A DNA stretch of 64,000 nucleotides, taken from Phycisphaeraceae bacterium D3-23. Lineage in GTDB: Bacteria; Planctomycetota; Phycisphaerae; Phycisphaerales; Phycisphaeraceae. The DNA is taken from the NCBI GenBank assembly GCA_039555135.1, contig CP114179.1, positions 3,348,001 through 3,412,000 of the forward strand, written 5' to 3'. The position numbers were made by a program, and so were the translations under genes. Shown here one piece after another: positions 33,559 through 44,900 of this stretch. How positions within the stretch are numbered: position 1 is the first letter of the stretch; each line of letters opens with the position of its first letter. The notes under the pieces were generated by a model. The model did no database searches. It was not told the origin of the DNA and saw only the letters and a list, made by a program, of their open reading frames with translations.

Positions 33559-34140
33559 TCAGCGTCGATACCGGCGCAGCGTCTCGACGATTTTTTGATG
33601 CGCATCCAGCGGCTTGCTGAGCATGAGCCAGAACGCTTCGTGGAACGCGGTGCCGGCGGTGGCGAAGCCGATGGTGCCCAGGCCGAACAGGCGTTGGAGC
33701 AGCGGGAGGATCAGGTCGGTCTGCTGGATATTCTTCAGCGGGCACTCGAAGACGCGGACGTTGAGTACGCCGCGGACGCGGATGACGCGCTGGTCGGTGA
33801 GCACATAGATCTGGTTGAGCCATTCGAGCACCTGCCAGAACAGGCGTGCGCCGATGAGCCCGGCCCCGGCGAGGACGAGGTCGGCGTGCGAGAGCCCGAG
33901 GTTGATGCCGCGGGCCTGGAACTGGCCCAGTAGGAGCACGCCGAGCAGGATGACGATGATCGTGCGCAGCGGCGCGAGGACGATGAACAACGGGCTGGGT
34001 TTGAGCAAGAGGATGATGACCTCGCCCGGCTGCAGGAGCTGCGCGGGCAGCATGACGGCGGCCTGCGCGCTGAGCGGCTCGGCGGCGCCGTCGGCGCTGA
34101 GGCGATAGTCGCGTGGCGGTGGGGCGGGGGGCTTGGTCAT
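33559..34140 (-). CDS. Membrane protein with bacterial PH-like domain
   Basis: The 193-residue product has two hydrophobic segments (PLFIVLAPLRTIIVILLGVL and LVLAGAGLIGARLFWQVL) and then a bPH2-type domain (YVLTDQRVIRVRGVLNVRVF, ECPLKNIQQTDLILP). This domain is common in small envelope proteins. It converges with hisD and precedes hpt on the same strand. Function unknown. Confidence 0.75.
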   Translation of the reverse strand: MTKPPAPPPRDYRLSADGAAEPLSAQAAVMLPAQLLQPGEVIILLLKPSPLFIVLAPLRTIIVILLGVLLLGQFQARGINLGLSHADLVLAGAGLIGARLFWQVLEWLNQIYVLTDQRVIRVRGVLNVRVFECPLKNIQQTDLILPLLQRLFGLGTIGFATAGTAFHEAFWLMLSKPLDAHQKIVETLRRYRR

Positions 34141-34157
34141 GGCGTATCGGTGCGCAT

Positions 34158-34180
34158 CACAGGCAGGATGCCTGTCCCAC
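34158..34180. repeat. Single CAGGCAGGATGCCTG palindrome
   Basis: CACAGGCAGGATGCCTGTCC then CAC resembles one end of the GGCAGACATTCC family in a changed form, between two minus-strand genes. Confidence 0.4.
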
Positions 34181-34184
34181 TGGT

Positions 34185-34766
34185 CTACCCGTTGGCGACT
34201 TCGGGCCGGAGCGTGACGATGTTGGGGAGGTTTCGGTACTGGTCGTCGTAGTCGAGCCCGTAGCCGACGACGAAGGCGTCGGGGATATCGAAGGCGACGT
34301 AGTCGACGGGGAAGTCCATCGCCTCGGGGCGTTGCTTGCGCAGCAGCACGCAGGTGTGCATCGTCGCCGGGCCGCGGCGTTTGAGCTCTTCGGTGACGCG
34401 CTGAAGGGTTCGGCCCGAGTCGAGGATGTCATCGACCAAGAGGATGTGGTGACCCGTGAGGTCGTCGGGCAGGCGGGAGAGGTCGCTGATCTCAACCTTG
34501 CCGGTGGATTCGGTGGCGGTGCCGGGGTAGGAACTCGCGCTCATGGGGAAGATCTGCATACGTAGCGGCAGCCGGCGGACCAGGTCGGCGACGAAGATGA
34601 TGCTGCCGGTCATGACCGGGACGATGGTGAGCGTGTTGTGGGGGTCGGAGTCCTCGGCGATGCCGGTGGCCTGTTCGATGTCGGCGGTGATCTGCCGCGC
34701 GAGGTCGTCCAGGCGGTCCGCGATGACGCCGGCGTCGAGGAGGATGCGTTCGATATCGCCTTGCAT
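34185..34766 (-). CDS. hpt: Hypoxanthine phosphoribosyltransferase
   Basis: It salvages hypoxanthine or guanine with PRPP to make IMP or GMP. The ATG ending at 34766 gives 193 residues; the frame can be read from 34817 but that part is weak. The PRPP-binding motif HILLVDDILDSGRTL and the flexible-loop SASSYPGTAT are present, as is VGYGLDYDDQYRNLP near the C-terminus, typical for Hpt. It is divergent from the FlgI-like gene. Confidence 0.94.
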   Translation of the reverse strand: MQGDIERILLDAGVIADRLDDLARQITADIEQATGIAEDSDPHNTLTIVPVMTGSIIFVADLVRRLPLRMQIFPMSASSYPGTATESTGKVEISDLSRLPDDLTGHHILLVDDILDSGRTLQRVTEELKRRGPATMHTCVLLRKQRPEAMDFPVDYVAFDIPDAFVVGYGLDYDDQYRNLPNIVTLRPEVANG

Positions 34767-34945
34767 CGCGGCAGTGTAACAACCCGGCCCGCCCTCGCTG
34801 ACCGCAAGGCACGCCACACCGGCGACTTAGCGGCCCCGAACTCCCCCGGACTCGCCGGTTTTCCCTTGACCAATCCCGGCCCAGCCCTGACAATGGCTTC
34901 CTTCCGGCCCACCCCGCCCGACCGCTCCCACCCGGCGATCCCACC

Positions 34946-37243
34946 ATGATGAAGTTTGCAACGAAGTTGTATCCCGGCCTGTCCCGCAGCCGACGCGCTG
35001 TCCGCCAACTCGCCCTCGCCTGTGCCGCGTTTTCGGTCGTCGGGTTTACCGGCTGCGAGCTGATGCACCACAAGACCGACGCCCCGCCCGCCGCCGAGCC
35101 CGGCGCGACCTTCACCGGCGAGCCCTACCTCCGCGGCACCGTTCAGTCCTACGGCACGCTGGTCAACAACCTCCCGCTGCTCGTCTCGGGCTACGGCATG
35201 GTTGTTGACCTCAACGGCACGGGCTCCAACGAAGTCCCCGCCTTCCTCCGCGAGTGGCTCATCACCGAGATGCGACGCAACAACGTCGGCTCGGCCGACT
35301 TCGGCACCGACCACCTCAGCCCGCAACGCGCGCTCTCCGACACCGGCTCGTCCATCGTCGCGGTCGAAGGCTTCATCCCGCCCGGCGCGACGCCAGGCTC
35401 GAAGTTTGACCTGCTGGTCACCATGATCGACCAGAACTCGACGTCGCTCTCGGGCGGCCGACTGTTCTGGCCCACGACGATGACGCAGAACGGGCTCAAC
35501 AGCCAGCTCTCCTACAGCCGACCGATGGCCAGCGGCTACGGTGCGATGTACGTCAACCCGATCCCCGAGGACGGCGAACAGATCGAGTTTTTGCGCCAAG
35601 CACTCGTCGTCGATGGCGGCACCGTGACCGAGCCCCGGCAGGTCCAGATGATCCTCAACCAGCGCAGCCGACTGCGTGCCCGGCAGATCGCGGACCGGAT
35701 CAACGAGCGTTTCCCCGCAGGCCGAGAAGACCGCCTGCAGACGGCCGTGCCCAAAGACGACCTGATCATCGACTTCAACATCCCCGAACGTTTTTCCGAC
35801 GACCCCGAGGCATTGATCCAGCTGATCGGCCACCTGTACCTCGACCCGTCGCCCGGCTTCGCGCCCAACCAGGCGCAGTACCTGGCGGACAAGCTTTTGG
35901 AGGACCCGACGGGCCGAGCGCCGAGCGTGGTGTCGGCATGGAAGACGCTTGGCCGAACGATCACGCCGGTGCTGCGTGAGCTCTACACCCATGAGGATTT
36001 GACGGTGCGGACGGCCGCGCTGGAGGCGGGTTCTTGGCTGCAGGACCGCGAGTCGGTGGACCCACTGGTCGCGCTAACGCGGACAGGCGATGCGCAGTCG
36101 CGTATCAACGCCGCCCGCTGGCTGGTCGCGGTCAACGGCGTGTCGCGTGCCAGGCAGGCGATCCGCACGATGCTCAACGACGAAGACCCCGCCATCCGCA
36201 TCGGCGCGTACGAGACGCTGACGCTTGTGGGCGACAGCTCGATCGAGCGTATGGCCGTGGGCCGGGGCAGCCAGTTCAAGTACTACATCGACCGTGTCGA
36301 GAGCGACCACCCGATGGTCTTCGCGACGCAGGCCGAGACGCCGACGATCGTGATCTTCGGCGACAACCCCGGATTCCGAAACAACCTCTTTACGCAGGTC
36401 GGCGACGGGCTGATGATCCGGTCGATCCCGGTGGACTCGGTGCGCGCCGCGACTGCCGGCTTACACGAAGGCGAGACCGCGTTTATCCCCGTGCACTGGC
36501 AGGGCCAGCGTGAGCAGTTGGAAGATGAAGTCCGTACCTCGCTGGGCGCAGAAGCCGACCAGCCGCTGTTCCAGACCGAACTCGGCGACCGCGAGGGCGA
36601 CATCGTCAAAGTCCGCATCCGTGGCCAAGCCGCGATGGACATGATGCGCGAGCAGCTGTTGATGGACCTGCCGCGATCGCAGGTGATGGCGACGGCACGG
36701 CCCGCGTCGATCGCCGTGGTTCGGCTGATCGAGATCCCGCGGCGTAAACGCAACCAAGACGGCACGGCCGGCGAGTGGGAAGGCGAGTATGTCGCCGAGC
36801 TGCTCGCGCTGCAGGACGCCGACACGCCGCTGCCCCTGGCCGTCCGCTACCAGCGCCCCGGCACCCGCGAAGTCCAGACCTACCGCATCACGCCCACTGT
36901 CGCGACCCTCGCCTTCACACTTGGCTACGACCGAAGCGACCACCTCGCCAAGCTCGGCCCCGACCTGCCCTACAGCACCGTCGTCCAGGCCATCCACCAG
37001 ATGTGCGAAGAACGCCTCATCGAAGCGCCGTTCCAGATCACGTTCAACGAGATCGCCCAACGGATCGAAGACGAGCAGCGGGCCGGCGTCATCGACGACC
37101 GCCCCGAGTTTGACGACCTGGAAGCCGAGGCCGACCCCGATATCGGCCCCGACGCGGTTCGGCCCCCGGCCCAAGACACCGGCGAACTGGCCCCGCTCCA
37201 GCCGCTCGAACGCGAACCCGCGTCCGACGACCGCCCCGAGTAA
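34946..37243 (+). CDS. flgI: FlgI-like flagellar P-ring lipoprotein with HEAT repeats
   Basis: FlgI forms the periplasmic P ring of the flagellum. The 765-residue product is about twice the normal size (about 370). Its signal (LALACAAFSVVGFTGCELMH) has a lipobox ending FTGC. FlgI-like parts follow: GTLVNNLPLLVSGYGMVVDL, NGTGS, VAVEGFIPPGATPGSKFDLL and SLSGGRLFWPTTM. Residues about 327-435 are HEAT-like repeats (DLTVRTAALEAGSWLQDR, QSRINAARWLVAVNGVSRAR, PAIRIGAYETLTLVGDSS). The last third is a beta-rich region not recognised, then an acidic tail. A flagellar role is supported by flagellins at 23-27 kb; the lipid anchor and HEAT insertion are unusual. Confidence 0.75.
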   Translation: MMKFATKLYPGLSRSRRAVRQLALACAAFSVVGFTGCELMHHKTDAPPAAEPGATFTGEPYLRGTVQSYGTLVNNLPLLVSGYGMVVDLNGTGSNEVPAFLREWLITEMRRNNVGSADFGTDHLSPQRALSDTGSSIVAVEGFIPPGATPGSKFDLLVTMIDQNSTSLSGGRLFWPTTMTQNGLNSQLSYSRPMASGYGAMYVNPIPEDGEQIEFLRQALVVDGGTVTEPRQVQMILNQRSRLRARQIADRINERFPAGREDRLQTAVPKDDLIIDFNIPERFSDDPEALIQLIGHLYLDPSPGFAPNQAQYLADKLLEDPTGRAPSVVSAWKTLGRTITPVLRELYTHEDLTVRTAALEAGSWLQDRESVDPLVALTRTGDAQSRINAARWLVAVNGVSRARQAIRTMLNDEDPAIRIGAYETLTLVGDSSIERMAVGRGSQFKYYIDRVESDHPMVFATQAETPTIVIFGDNPGFRNNLFTQVGDGLMIRSIPVDSVRAATAGLHEGETAFIPVHWQGQREQLEDEVRTSLGAEADQPLFQTELGDREGDIVKVRIRGQAAMDMMREQLLMDLPRSQVMATARPASIAVVRLIEIPRRKRNQDGTAGEWEGEYVAELLALQDADTPLPLAVRYQRPGTREVQTYRITPTVATLAFTLGYDRSDHLAKLGPDLPYSTVVQAIHQMCEERLIEAPFQITFNEIAQRIEDEQRAGVIDDRPEFDDLEAEADPDIGPDAVRPPAQDTGELAPLQPLEREPASDDRPE

Positions 37244-37496
37244 GTATCCGTTTGGATCGGGCGGCTCGTATCCTCACGGCGACGCTGAGTCCGCGAAGCG
37301 TCTGGTTTCCGCCCCATATTTTCACCAGCGCACGTCCCGCGCAAGACGATATAGTTAGCGGACCCTGACCCCGGTTCACCTAAGCCGGGCTGGGGACCGT
37401 GTTTGCAGCAAGCCGCCCGGCATGGACGCCGCGGCGAGAATCATCGGCCGGTCGGGATGACCACCCGCCGCCATCGACAGGAGGTCGATCCCGCCT

Positions 37497-40400
37497 ATGC
37501 GTCTAGCCAAGCTCACCCTCGCCGGCTTCAAGTCCTTCGCCGACAAGACCGAGATCGCCTTCGACAAGCCCGTCGTCGGCATCGTCGGGCCCAACGGCTG
37601 CGGCAAATCCAATGTCGTCGACGCCATCAAATGGGTCCTGGGCGACCAGTCGCCCAAGTCCCTACGCGGCGGGGCGATGATGGACGTCATCTTCAACGGC
37701 AGCGCCGCCCGCAAACCCAGCGGCATGGCCTCAGTCACGCTCACCTTCGAGAACCCGCTGCTGTCAGTGCTTGAAGACGAATCGCCCCAAGCCGTACCTG
37801 AGCGAAGCGAAGGTGCGGATGAAGCCGGCGAAACCCAAGAGCAAGCCGACGCCCACCCTGTCGCCACCCTCGTCTCCAACCGCACCTGCAACCGACTCCT
37901 CCAAGTCGATACCGACGAGGTCGCCGTCACCCGCCAGCTCTACCGCGACGGCACCAGCGAATACCTCATTAACAACAAGCGCGTCCGCCTCCGCGACATC
38001 AAAGAACTCTTCATGGACACGGGCATCGGCACGGACGCCTACTCCGTGATCGAGCAGGGCAAGGTCGCCCGTATGCTCGAGGCCAACCCCGCGCAGCGAC
38101 GTCAGATCTTTGAAGAGGCCGCGGGCATTTCCCGCTTCAAGGCCCGCAAGAAAGAGGCCGAGCGCAAGCTCGACCGCACCGAGCAAAACCTCGCGCTCTG
38201 CCGCCAACGCCTCGAAGACACCGAACGCCGCCTCCGCTCTGTCAAAATGCAGGCCGCCCGCGCCCGCTCCTACCAAGAACACCAGTCCCGGCTCAGTGAG
38301 CTACAGCTCACGTACGCCCTCGCCGAGTACCACAAACTCGCGACCGAACTCGTCGAGGTCAACGACCAGCTCGATCAAGCCGAAGCCGACCGAGCCGCCG
38401 CAGCGCGCGAGCTCACCAAGCACGAGCAGGCCCTGTCCGACGCCGAAGTCGAGCGCGATGCCGTCGCCGGGAAGCTCAAAGACCTCGAGCAGCAGCGCAT
38501 CCAGAAGCAAGGCGACAAGAGCAAGCAGGAGCAGCGCCTCCAGTTCGCCGTGTCGAACCTCGGCGATGTGAAGTCGCAGATCAAGCGAGATGCCGACCGT
38601 CTCGAAGAACTCGACGAGCAACGCCGACGCTACGCCAATGAGTTGGCACAGCTCGTAGAACAGATCGCCGGCCTCGAAAAATCAAAGTTGCAAGGCGAAT
38701 CCCGCCTCGAAACCGCCCGCGAGGAAAACCAAAAACTCCAGCACGAGCTCTCGCAAGCCCAGTCCGCGCTCGAAGACGAAAAACGCGGCATCAACCAGAT
38801 GCTACGCAAGGCCCAGTCGCTGCAGTCTGAGATCCGATCGCTCGACAGCTTCGAGCAAAACCTCACTACGACGCGAGAAAAGCTCGACGTCCGAAGCTCG
38901 CAGATCGCCGAACAACTCGGCCAGATGTTCGAAAGCCGCGACGCCGCGGAACAAAAACTCGGCGAAGTCGAGTCACTCCTCACACGCGAGTCGGACCAGC
39001 ACACCAGCCAGAAAGACCTCTCCGGGAAGTTCGGCGAGCAGATCAACCAGCTCACCACCCGTCTCGCCGAACTCAAAGAAAAACGCTCCTCGCTCCAGTC
39101 CCGACAACACGTCCTCCAGGAGATGGAAGACAACCTCGAAGGCGTCAGCGACCCCGTCAAGGCCGTCCTCGCCCAGGCCGCCATCGACCCCCAAGGCGCG
39201 GGGGGCTCCAGTCCCGTTGAGTCTCCATTCGCCTTCATCCGCGGCATGCTCGCCGAGCTCATCGACACCGACGTCGCCCACGCCAAACTCGTCGAAGCCG
39301 CGCTCGGTGACAACCAACAAACCCTTGTCGTCGACCGCCTCGCCGATCTCTGTTCCAACACCACAGGCCGCGCCGCGATCGAAGCCCTCGCCGGCCGCGT
39401 CACGCTCCTCGCCATTGACCAGCCCCCGATCCCCGCGCTCAATGCCGACGCCGGGAAGCGCCGCGCCCAAGCGTCTGGTATCCCCGCCCCAGCACGCATC
39501 CTCGACCTTGTCCGCTACCCGTCCTGGCTCGCCCCCATCGCCTACCGTGTGCTCGGCCAAACGTACCTCGTCCAAGACCTCGACCGCGCCCTGCTCCTAA
39601 GAGCGACTCTCCCCGACGGCGCACGCTTCGTCACCAAAACCGGCGAAGTCCTCGAACCCGACGGCCGCGTCTTCGCAGGCCCCTCTACCGCCGGTGCCGT
39701 CTCGGGCCTCATCTCACGCAGATCCGAACTCGCCTCACTCCACGCCGAGCTGCAGGAACTCGAAGCACTGATCGCGTCCGATCAGCAGACCCTCGCGATG
39801 CTTTCCGACCAGGCCGCACACGCCGAAAAAGTCGCAAGCGACCTCCAGAAGTCGATCTTCGATCTCTCCGCCGGCCGCGCCGAACTCACGAGCAAACTCG
39901 AAGGTCTCGCCGGACAGATCGCGTCCCTCGAAAAAGAACGCCCCGCGCTCACCGAAGAGGCCGAGCAGGTCTATGCCCAGCTCCGCGAAGCGAGCGACAA
40001 GCGCGACGCCCACCGGACCGAACACGACCAGATCGAAGCCGATGCCCAAGCGCGACAGGAAGCCATCGCCCTGCTCGAACAGGCCATCACCGACAAACGT
40101 GACGCCGCCGAGCAGGCCCGCGAGCAGGTCACGACGTTGCGTGTCGAAGCAAGCAAGACCGCCGAGCAGCTCAGCGCCGCCCAGCGCAGCGCCCGTCAGC
40201 ACGAGGTCGCCGCCGCCGACAATCAGCGTCAGCACGCCAACGTCGAGCAGCAGCTCGCCGGCTACCGCCAGAAAATCGCCGACCTCGAGACCCAACGCGA
40301 CGAGTCCCAATCCCTCGTCGCCTCCCTCGACGCCGAGCTCCAAGGCCTCATCGCCCAGTGCGAAACCGTCACGACCCAGGTCGCCGAGCACGACGCATCC

Positions 40401-41807
40401 ATGTCCGCCCTTCGCGAGGGCGTCAAGACCCACCGCAGCGCCCACGACAAACTCGACAAGGCCGTCCACAAACTCGAGATCAGCCAGCGCGAACACGAAG
40501 TCAAGACCGACGCCATCCTCGACCGCTGCCGTGAACAGCAGGACATCGACCTCAAGCAGCGCTATACCCTCACACTTGAACTGATGCGGTCCGCCAATGA
40601 GCTGGATGGATCGAGCACCGGCGTGGCGACTTCAGTCGCCATGGCCCCCCCTGAACCCAGCGCGTTCATCGGACCCCTTACGTATGAAGCCCATCTTGCG
40701 TTAGAGCAAAAAACCCTCCGGGACTCCATCCAGCAAGACCTCCAACAAAACCCCGACCCCTTCGACATCGACTGGTCCGCCACGACCGCCGAGATCGAAG
40801 ACCGCAAGGGCCGCATGGCCCGCCTGGGCACCGTCAACCTCGGCGCGATCGACGAAGAGAACGAACTCGAAGAAACGCAGGACGAGCTCGCCGACCAGGT
40901 CAAAGACATCGAGTCCGCCGAGCGCCAGCTCCGCCAGCTCATCGAGCAGATCAACAACGACTCCCGCGTCCGCTTCGAAGAGACCTACAAAGAAGTCCGC
41001 GAAAACTTCGCCGGCCAAAACGGCCTGTTCCGCCGACTCTTCGGCGGCGGCAAGGCAGACGTCGTCCTCCAGCCCGACGAGGACGGCAACATCGATGTCC
41101 TCGAGTCCGGCATCGAGATCATGGCCAAACCCCCCGGGAAAGAACCCCGCGCGCTCTCGCAACTCTCCGGCGGGGAAAAAACCATGACCGCCATCGCGCT
41201 GCTCATGGCCATCTTCAAGTCCCGCCCCTCCCCGTACGCCATCCTCGACGAAGTCGACGCCGCGCTGGACGAAGCCAACGTCGAACGCTTCATCACCATC
41301 GTCCAGTCCTTCCTCGACAAGTCGCACTTCATCATCATCACCCACCACAAGCGCACCATGCAGGGCTGCGACGCGCTCTACGGCATCACCATGCAGGAAC
41401 GCGGCGTCTCCAAACGCGTCCGCGTCCAGTTCGACCAGATCAATGGACCCGGGGCCACCGGCGACATCAGCCGCGAAGCCCTCAACAAAGTCGCCCAAGA
41501 ACAAGAAGCCGACCAGGTCTCGGAGATCGAGGACCAAGACACGACAGAAGGGCCTACAGTCCCCGTCTCCGAAGATCATCAATCATCAATCATCAGTCAG
41601 CCATCCTCCCTGACCCCCGAGACCCGGTACCCGGACCCCGCCCTCAACGCCGACATCCCCGCCCCGTCGAACGACGCCCCCAAAGAACCGGGCGCCGACC
41701 CAGTTGAAGCAGACAAGCCGGCCACGAGTCCCGGGGGCAAACCTTCCGGGGGCCGCGCCAAACTCGCCGCCATGCTCGCGGGTAAAGACGCGGTCGAGGT
41801 GGAGTAG
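37497..41807 (+). CDS. smc: SMC, chromosome segregation ATPase
   Basis: SMC homodimers with ScpA/ScpB compact and resolve the chromosome. The 1436-residue product exceeds the usual 1150-1200. Walker [21 protein letters not shown] near residue 32, long coiled coils (about 190-530 and 710-1020), a hinge near 560-690, signature [18 protein letters not shown] near 1222, and Walker [21 protein letters not shown] Pro/Ser/Asp-rich tail of about 85 residues follows the head. Two insertions look repeat-derived: [12 protein letters not shown] near residue 100 and [13 protein letters not shown] near residue 1042. ScpB is at 13.8 kb. Confidence 0.96.
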   Translation: MRLAKLTLAGFKSFADKTEIAFDKPVVGIVGPNGCGKSNVVDAIKWVLGDQSPKSLRGGAMMDVIFNGSAARKPSGMASVTLTFENPLLSVLEDESPQAVPERSEGADEAGETQEQADAHPVATLVSNRTCNRLLQVDTDEVAVTRQLYRDGTSEYLINNKRVRLRDIKELFMDTGIGTDAYSVIEQGKVARMLEANPAQRRQIFEEAAGISRFKARKKEAERKLDRTEQNLALCRQRLEDTERRLRSVKMQAARARSYQEHQSRLSELQLTYALAEYHKLATELVEVNDQLDQAEADRAAAARELTKHEQALSDAEVERDAVAGKLKDLEQQRIQKQGDKSKQEQRLQFAVSNLGDVKSQIKRDADRLEELDEQRRRYANELAQLVEQIAGLEKSKLQGESRLETAREENQKLQHELSQAQSALEDEKRGINQMLRKAQSLQSEIRSLDSFEQNLTTTREKLDVRSSQIAEQLGQMFESRDAAEQKLGEVESLLTRESDQHTSQKDLSGKFGEQINQLTTRLAELKEKRSSLQSRQHVLQEMEDNLEGVSDPVKAVLAQAAIDPQGAGGSSPVESPFAFIRGMLAELIDTDVAHAKLVEAALGDNQQTLVVDRLADLCSNTTGRAAIEALAGRVTLLAIDQPPIPALNADAGKRRAQASGIPAPARILDLVRYPSWLAPIAYRVLGQTYLVQDLDRALLLRATLPDGARFVTKTGEVLEPDGRVFAGPSTAGAVSGLISRRSELASLHAELQELEALIASDQQTLAMLSDQAAHAEKVASDLQKSIFDLSAGRAELTSKLEGLAGQIASLEKERPALTEEAEQVYAQLREASDKRDAHRTEHDQIEADAQARQEAIALLEQAITDKRDAAEQAREQVTTLRVEASKTAEQLSAAQRSARQHEVAAADNQRQHANVEQQLAGYRQKIADLETQRDESQSLVASLDAELQGLIAQCETVTTQVAEHDASMSALREGVKTHRSAHDKLDKAVHKLEISQREHEVKTDAILDRCREQQDIDLKQRYTLTLELMRSANELDGSSTGVATSVAMAPPEPSAFIGPLTYEAHLALEQKTLRDSIQQDLQQNPDPFDIDWSATTAEIEDRKGRMARLGTVNLGAIDEENELEETQDELADQVKDIESAERQLRQLIEQINNDSRVRFEETYKEVRENFAGQNGLFRRLFGGGKADVVLQPDEDGNIDVLESGIEIMAKPPGKEPRALSQLSGGEKTMTAIALLMAIFKSRPSPYAILDEVDAALDEANVERFITIVQSFLDKSHFIIITHHKRTMQGCDALYGITMQERGVSKRVRVQFDQINGPGATGDISREALNKVAQEQEADQVSEIEDQDTTEGPTVPVSEDHQSSIISQPSSLTPETRYPDPALNADIPAPSNDAPKEPGADPVEADKPATSPGGKPSGGRAKLAAMLAGKDAVEVE
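37792..37818. repeat. Hairpin inside smc encoding PERSEG
   Basis: CCGTACCT / AGGTGCGG pair around GAGCGAAGCGA. It encodes the PERSEG segment within a non-conserved insert near the N-terminal head. Confidence 0.4.
40624..40641. repeat. In-frame CTTCAG palindrome inside smc
   Basis: TGGCGACTTCAGTCGCCA is a near-perfect palindrome. With flanks ACCGGCG and TG it matches the element in rimO (138-166, other strand) and translates in the same frame as [10 protein letters not shown]. Confidence 0.65.
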
Positions 41808-41924
41808 CTCTGCCACCTTGCACCCAGCCGGCCTCATCAAAAACCTTTTGACAACCGGACTGATCCTACGGCCCGGCTCTATCGCGCCATCGAGCACCGA
41901 CGGACGAAGCGAAGGACCACCGCC

Positions 41925-44900
41925 TCAGCGCTCTGCTGTTCGGCGGCTCTCCAAGTAGTCCATAACTCCAAAAGCAATGGCGGCAAGTAAGAAAACGGGA
42001 ACTGCCCAAAAGCTGGATTCCACGATAAAGCTGCCCTTGCCCAAACTTGGAACATCGACAAAGGCAGAGATACTCGGAAGCATCGCGGCCCCGGCGGCCA
42101 AACTGACACAGCCATAAGTCAGGCGGTAGAACCTATTCGCCCGCCGGAAAATCCACGCCACACCGACCAATGCCCCGACAGACAAGGGCAGCCAAGCCCA
42201 CCGTGAAAATGGAAATGCAAACAGAGGGACAAGGATGAACAGCGCGATGCCGATTAGCACCGCTGCATTGACGATCAACTCGCGCAGCCCGCTCGCGTCG
42301 GTGGACTTGGTGTCTGCGCTTCCGCCGGTTGCAACGGCAATGCCCGCATCCCCACTGACCGCCGAGCCTTCCTGAGCAACGCCGACAACTGGCCCGCCGC
42401 CTGTATCGTGAACGACAGGCCCTGTCACATCTCTCATTTGCGTGACCGGGGCGTTGTAGTGGTAGTTGTTCGTCACCTTGCCGTCTCTCTCTCCTGCGTG
42501 CCGCAGGATATCGCCGCCGGGGCCTTCCAGAAGCTCACGCACGGAATACTCACGCAGCGCGCTTGGCGGCCAGTACATCTCCTCAAGTCCCTTCTTTTCC
42601 TCTAGCTTCTTAAGATGTTTGTAGGGCACATCTAAATCCGGTTGTTCTGGAAGCGGAACACACAACTCCGGCTTCGCCTCCGGGTAGAGCCGATGCACAG
42701 TATCCAGCACGTGCATGAGCCGCGCCAGCGCCGCCCGCTTCTGCCCCGGGGCAGGGCCATCGACCCACACCTCGATGACCGCCTTCTCTCGCGTCCCCCG
42801 CAACAACGTGCGACACCCGTCGATATCCAAGATTGCCCCAGCCGTCCACGGCTTGAATGCATCACAGAGATAGTCGTGCGACTCCCCAATAAACCGGGAG
42901 ATCAGCCCAGCCGGCAGCAGGTCGTACCGCACTCGAAACCGAAGCCGATCCTCCGCCCACGCCCCAAGCTCCGGCTGATTCGTCGGCAGCGCCTGGGGGA
43001 TCAGGTACCGCCCCTTGTGCTGACCGCGCAACGCAAACGCAAGCCCCACCTCCTCGTCCTGCATCATCTCCAGGATGAAGTTGTCCCACTTCGCCGGGTA
43101 CTTTGTGCGATCCAGCAGCGCCCCGAGTTGTTCGCGCTCCAGCACCCCGCCCGCTTCCCTTACCTCGGGGTGGACAAGCAGCGTATAAAACGCCCCCGTC
43201 AGCCAGTTCGGGTCCAGCAGTGTGATCTGGCTCAGGATGATCTCGCCCCCACGCTGCAGCCCGTAGGCCACCACCACGCCGAGGTTGTGCAGCGTGTTCA
43301 ATAGGGCGTCCTTCTCCGCTTCCTCGACCACCCCGTGCTTCTCACAAACCCGCTCGTACGTCGCGGTCGGCAGCACACTGCTATCTCGCGCTATCTGGCC
43401 GACTTCGTCGCGCACCGCGATCCACGTCCGCAGCACCGACCGACGCGTCTCGGCCAGCGCCGGGTTCTGAGTGACTTCGTCGGCAAGCCGCCTGCGTAGC
43501 GCATCACGGAGTTCCACCTGCCACGGCTCTTCCTGATCGGCCAGCGGCACCGACGTCCGCAGGAACCCGACGATGTTGGGGTACTCCTCCTTGAGCCTGG
43601 GCTCATCAAGCTGGTGGTGGGGCTCGTCTGGCCGATCGCTCTGATTGATCACCACCAGCACCGGCGAATCCCCGCCCCGGTCGCGGATCGTCTTGAGCCA
43701 CTCCACCACGGACCGGTCGTCCCGCTCGCGGTCGTTGAGCACAACAAGGTATAGGCACCGCTCGCTGAGGAAGTACCGGTGCGTGCCGTAGCGCATCTCC
43801 TGCCCCGCAAAGTCCCAGACGTTCAGGCAGACCGGGCACCCCTCGGGCGTCCAGGCCTCCGTCTCGATCTGCTCGTGCGCATCGATCCCGACGGTGGCGT
43901 GGTGCTTCGTGGTCCGCGGCGTGCCGTCAATCAGGTAACGCACCAGCGAGGTCTTCCCCACCGCTTCCTTCCCCACCACCAGCAGCTTCGCCTCGTTGAG
44001 AGGCTGTAGATCCTCGTCCTTGGCGTCCCGGAAGTCTTCGTATGCCGCGAGCAGGGCTTGAGCATCCACTGTGTCAAGCACTTCCGGGGGCAGCAAGCCA
44101 GACAAGTCGCCATTGCTACGTAGATCAAGCGTCGTCATGGACGCACGGTCAGGCCGCGCCACCCATGTATCGAGAATAGCCCGTGCCCCGTCGTGGCCGA
44201 TCTGGTTGTATCGCAATTCCAGCTTGTTGAGGGATGCGAAGTGGGTGGCTTTGGCCAGCGCGACGGCCCCATCGGGGCCTATGTGGTTGTACCCCAAGTG
44301 CAGCGTGTTGAGGGATGCGAGGTGCGTGGCTTTTGCCAGCGCGGTGGCCCCACCAGGGCCGAGGTCGTTGTTACGCAGATCCAGCGTATTGAGGGAAGCG
44401 AGGTGAGTGGCTTTGGCCAGCGCGGCTGCCCCATCGGGGCCGATGTAGTTGCCCCGAAGGTTGAGCGATTTGAGCGATTTGAGGTGGGCGGCGTGACTCA
44501 GCGCGGCGGCTCCGTTATCGCCGATCTTGTTACTACTCAGATTCAACGAATTGAGGGATGTGAGGTGGGTGGCGTGGGCCAGCGCAGCGGCCCCGTCGGC
44601 ACCGATCTTGTTGACGCGTAGGTCCAGCGATTTGAGCGATTTGAGGTGGGTGGCCTTGACCAGCGCGGCGGCTCCGCCGGGGCCGATGTCGTTTTCGCCC
44701 AGTTCGAGCACGTTGAGCGATGTGAGGTGAGTGGCGTTGGCTAGTGCGGTTGCCCCGCCGAGGCCGAGGTTGTTGTGCCCCAGTTCCAGCGTGTTGAGCG
44801 ATGCGAGGTGGATGGCGTTGGCCAGCACAGTTGCCCCGTCGGGGCCTAGTTTGTTGCCCCTTAGATCTAATGTGCTGAGGGATGTGAGGTGGGTGGCCAG

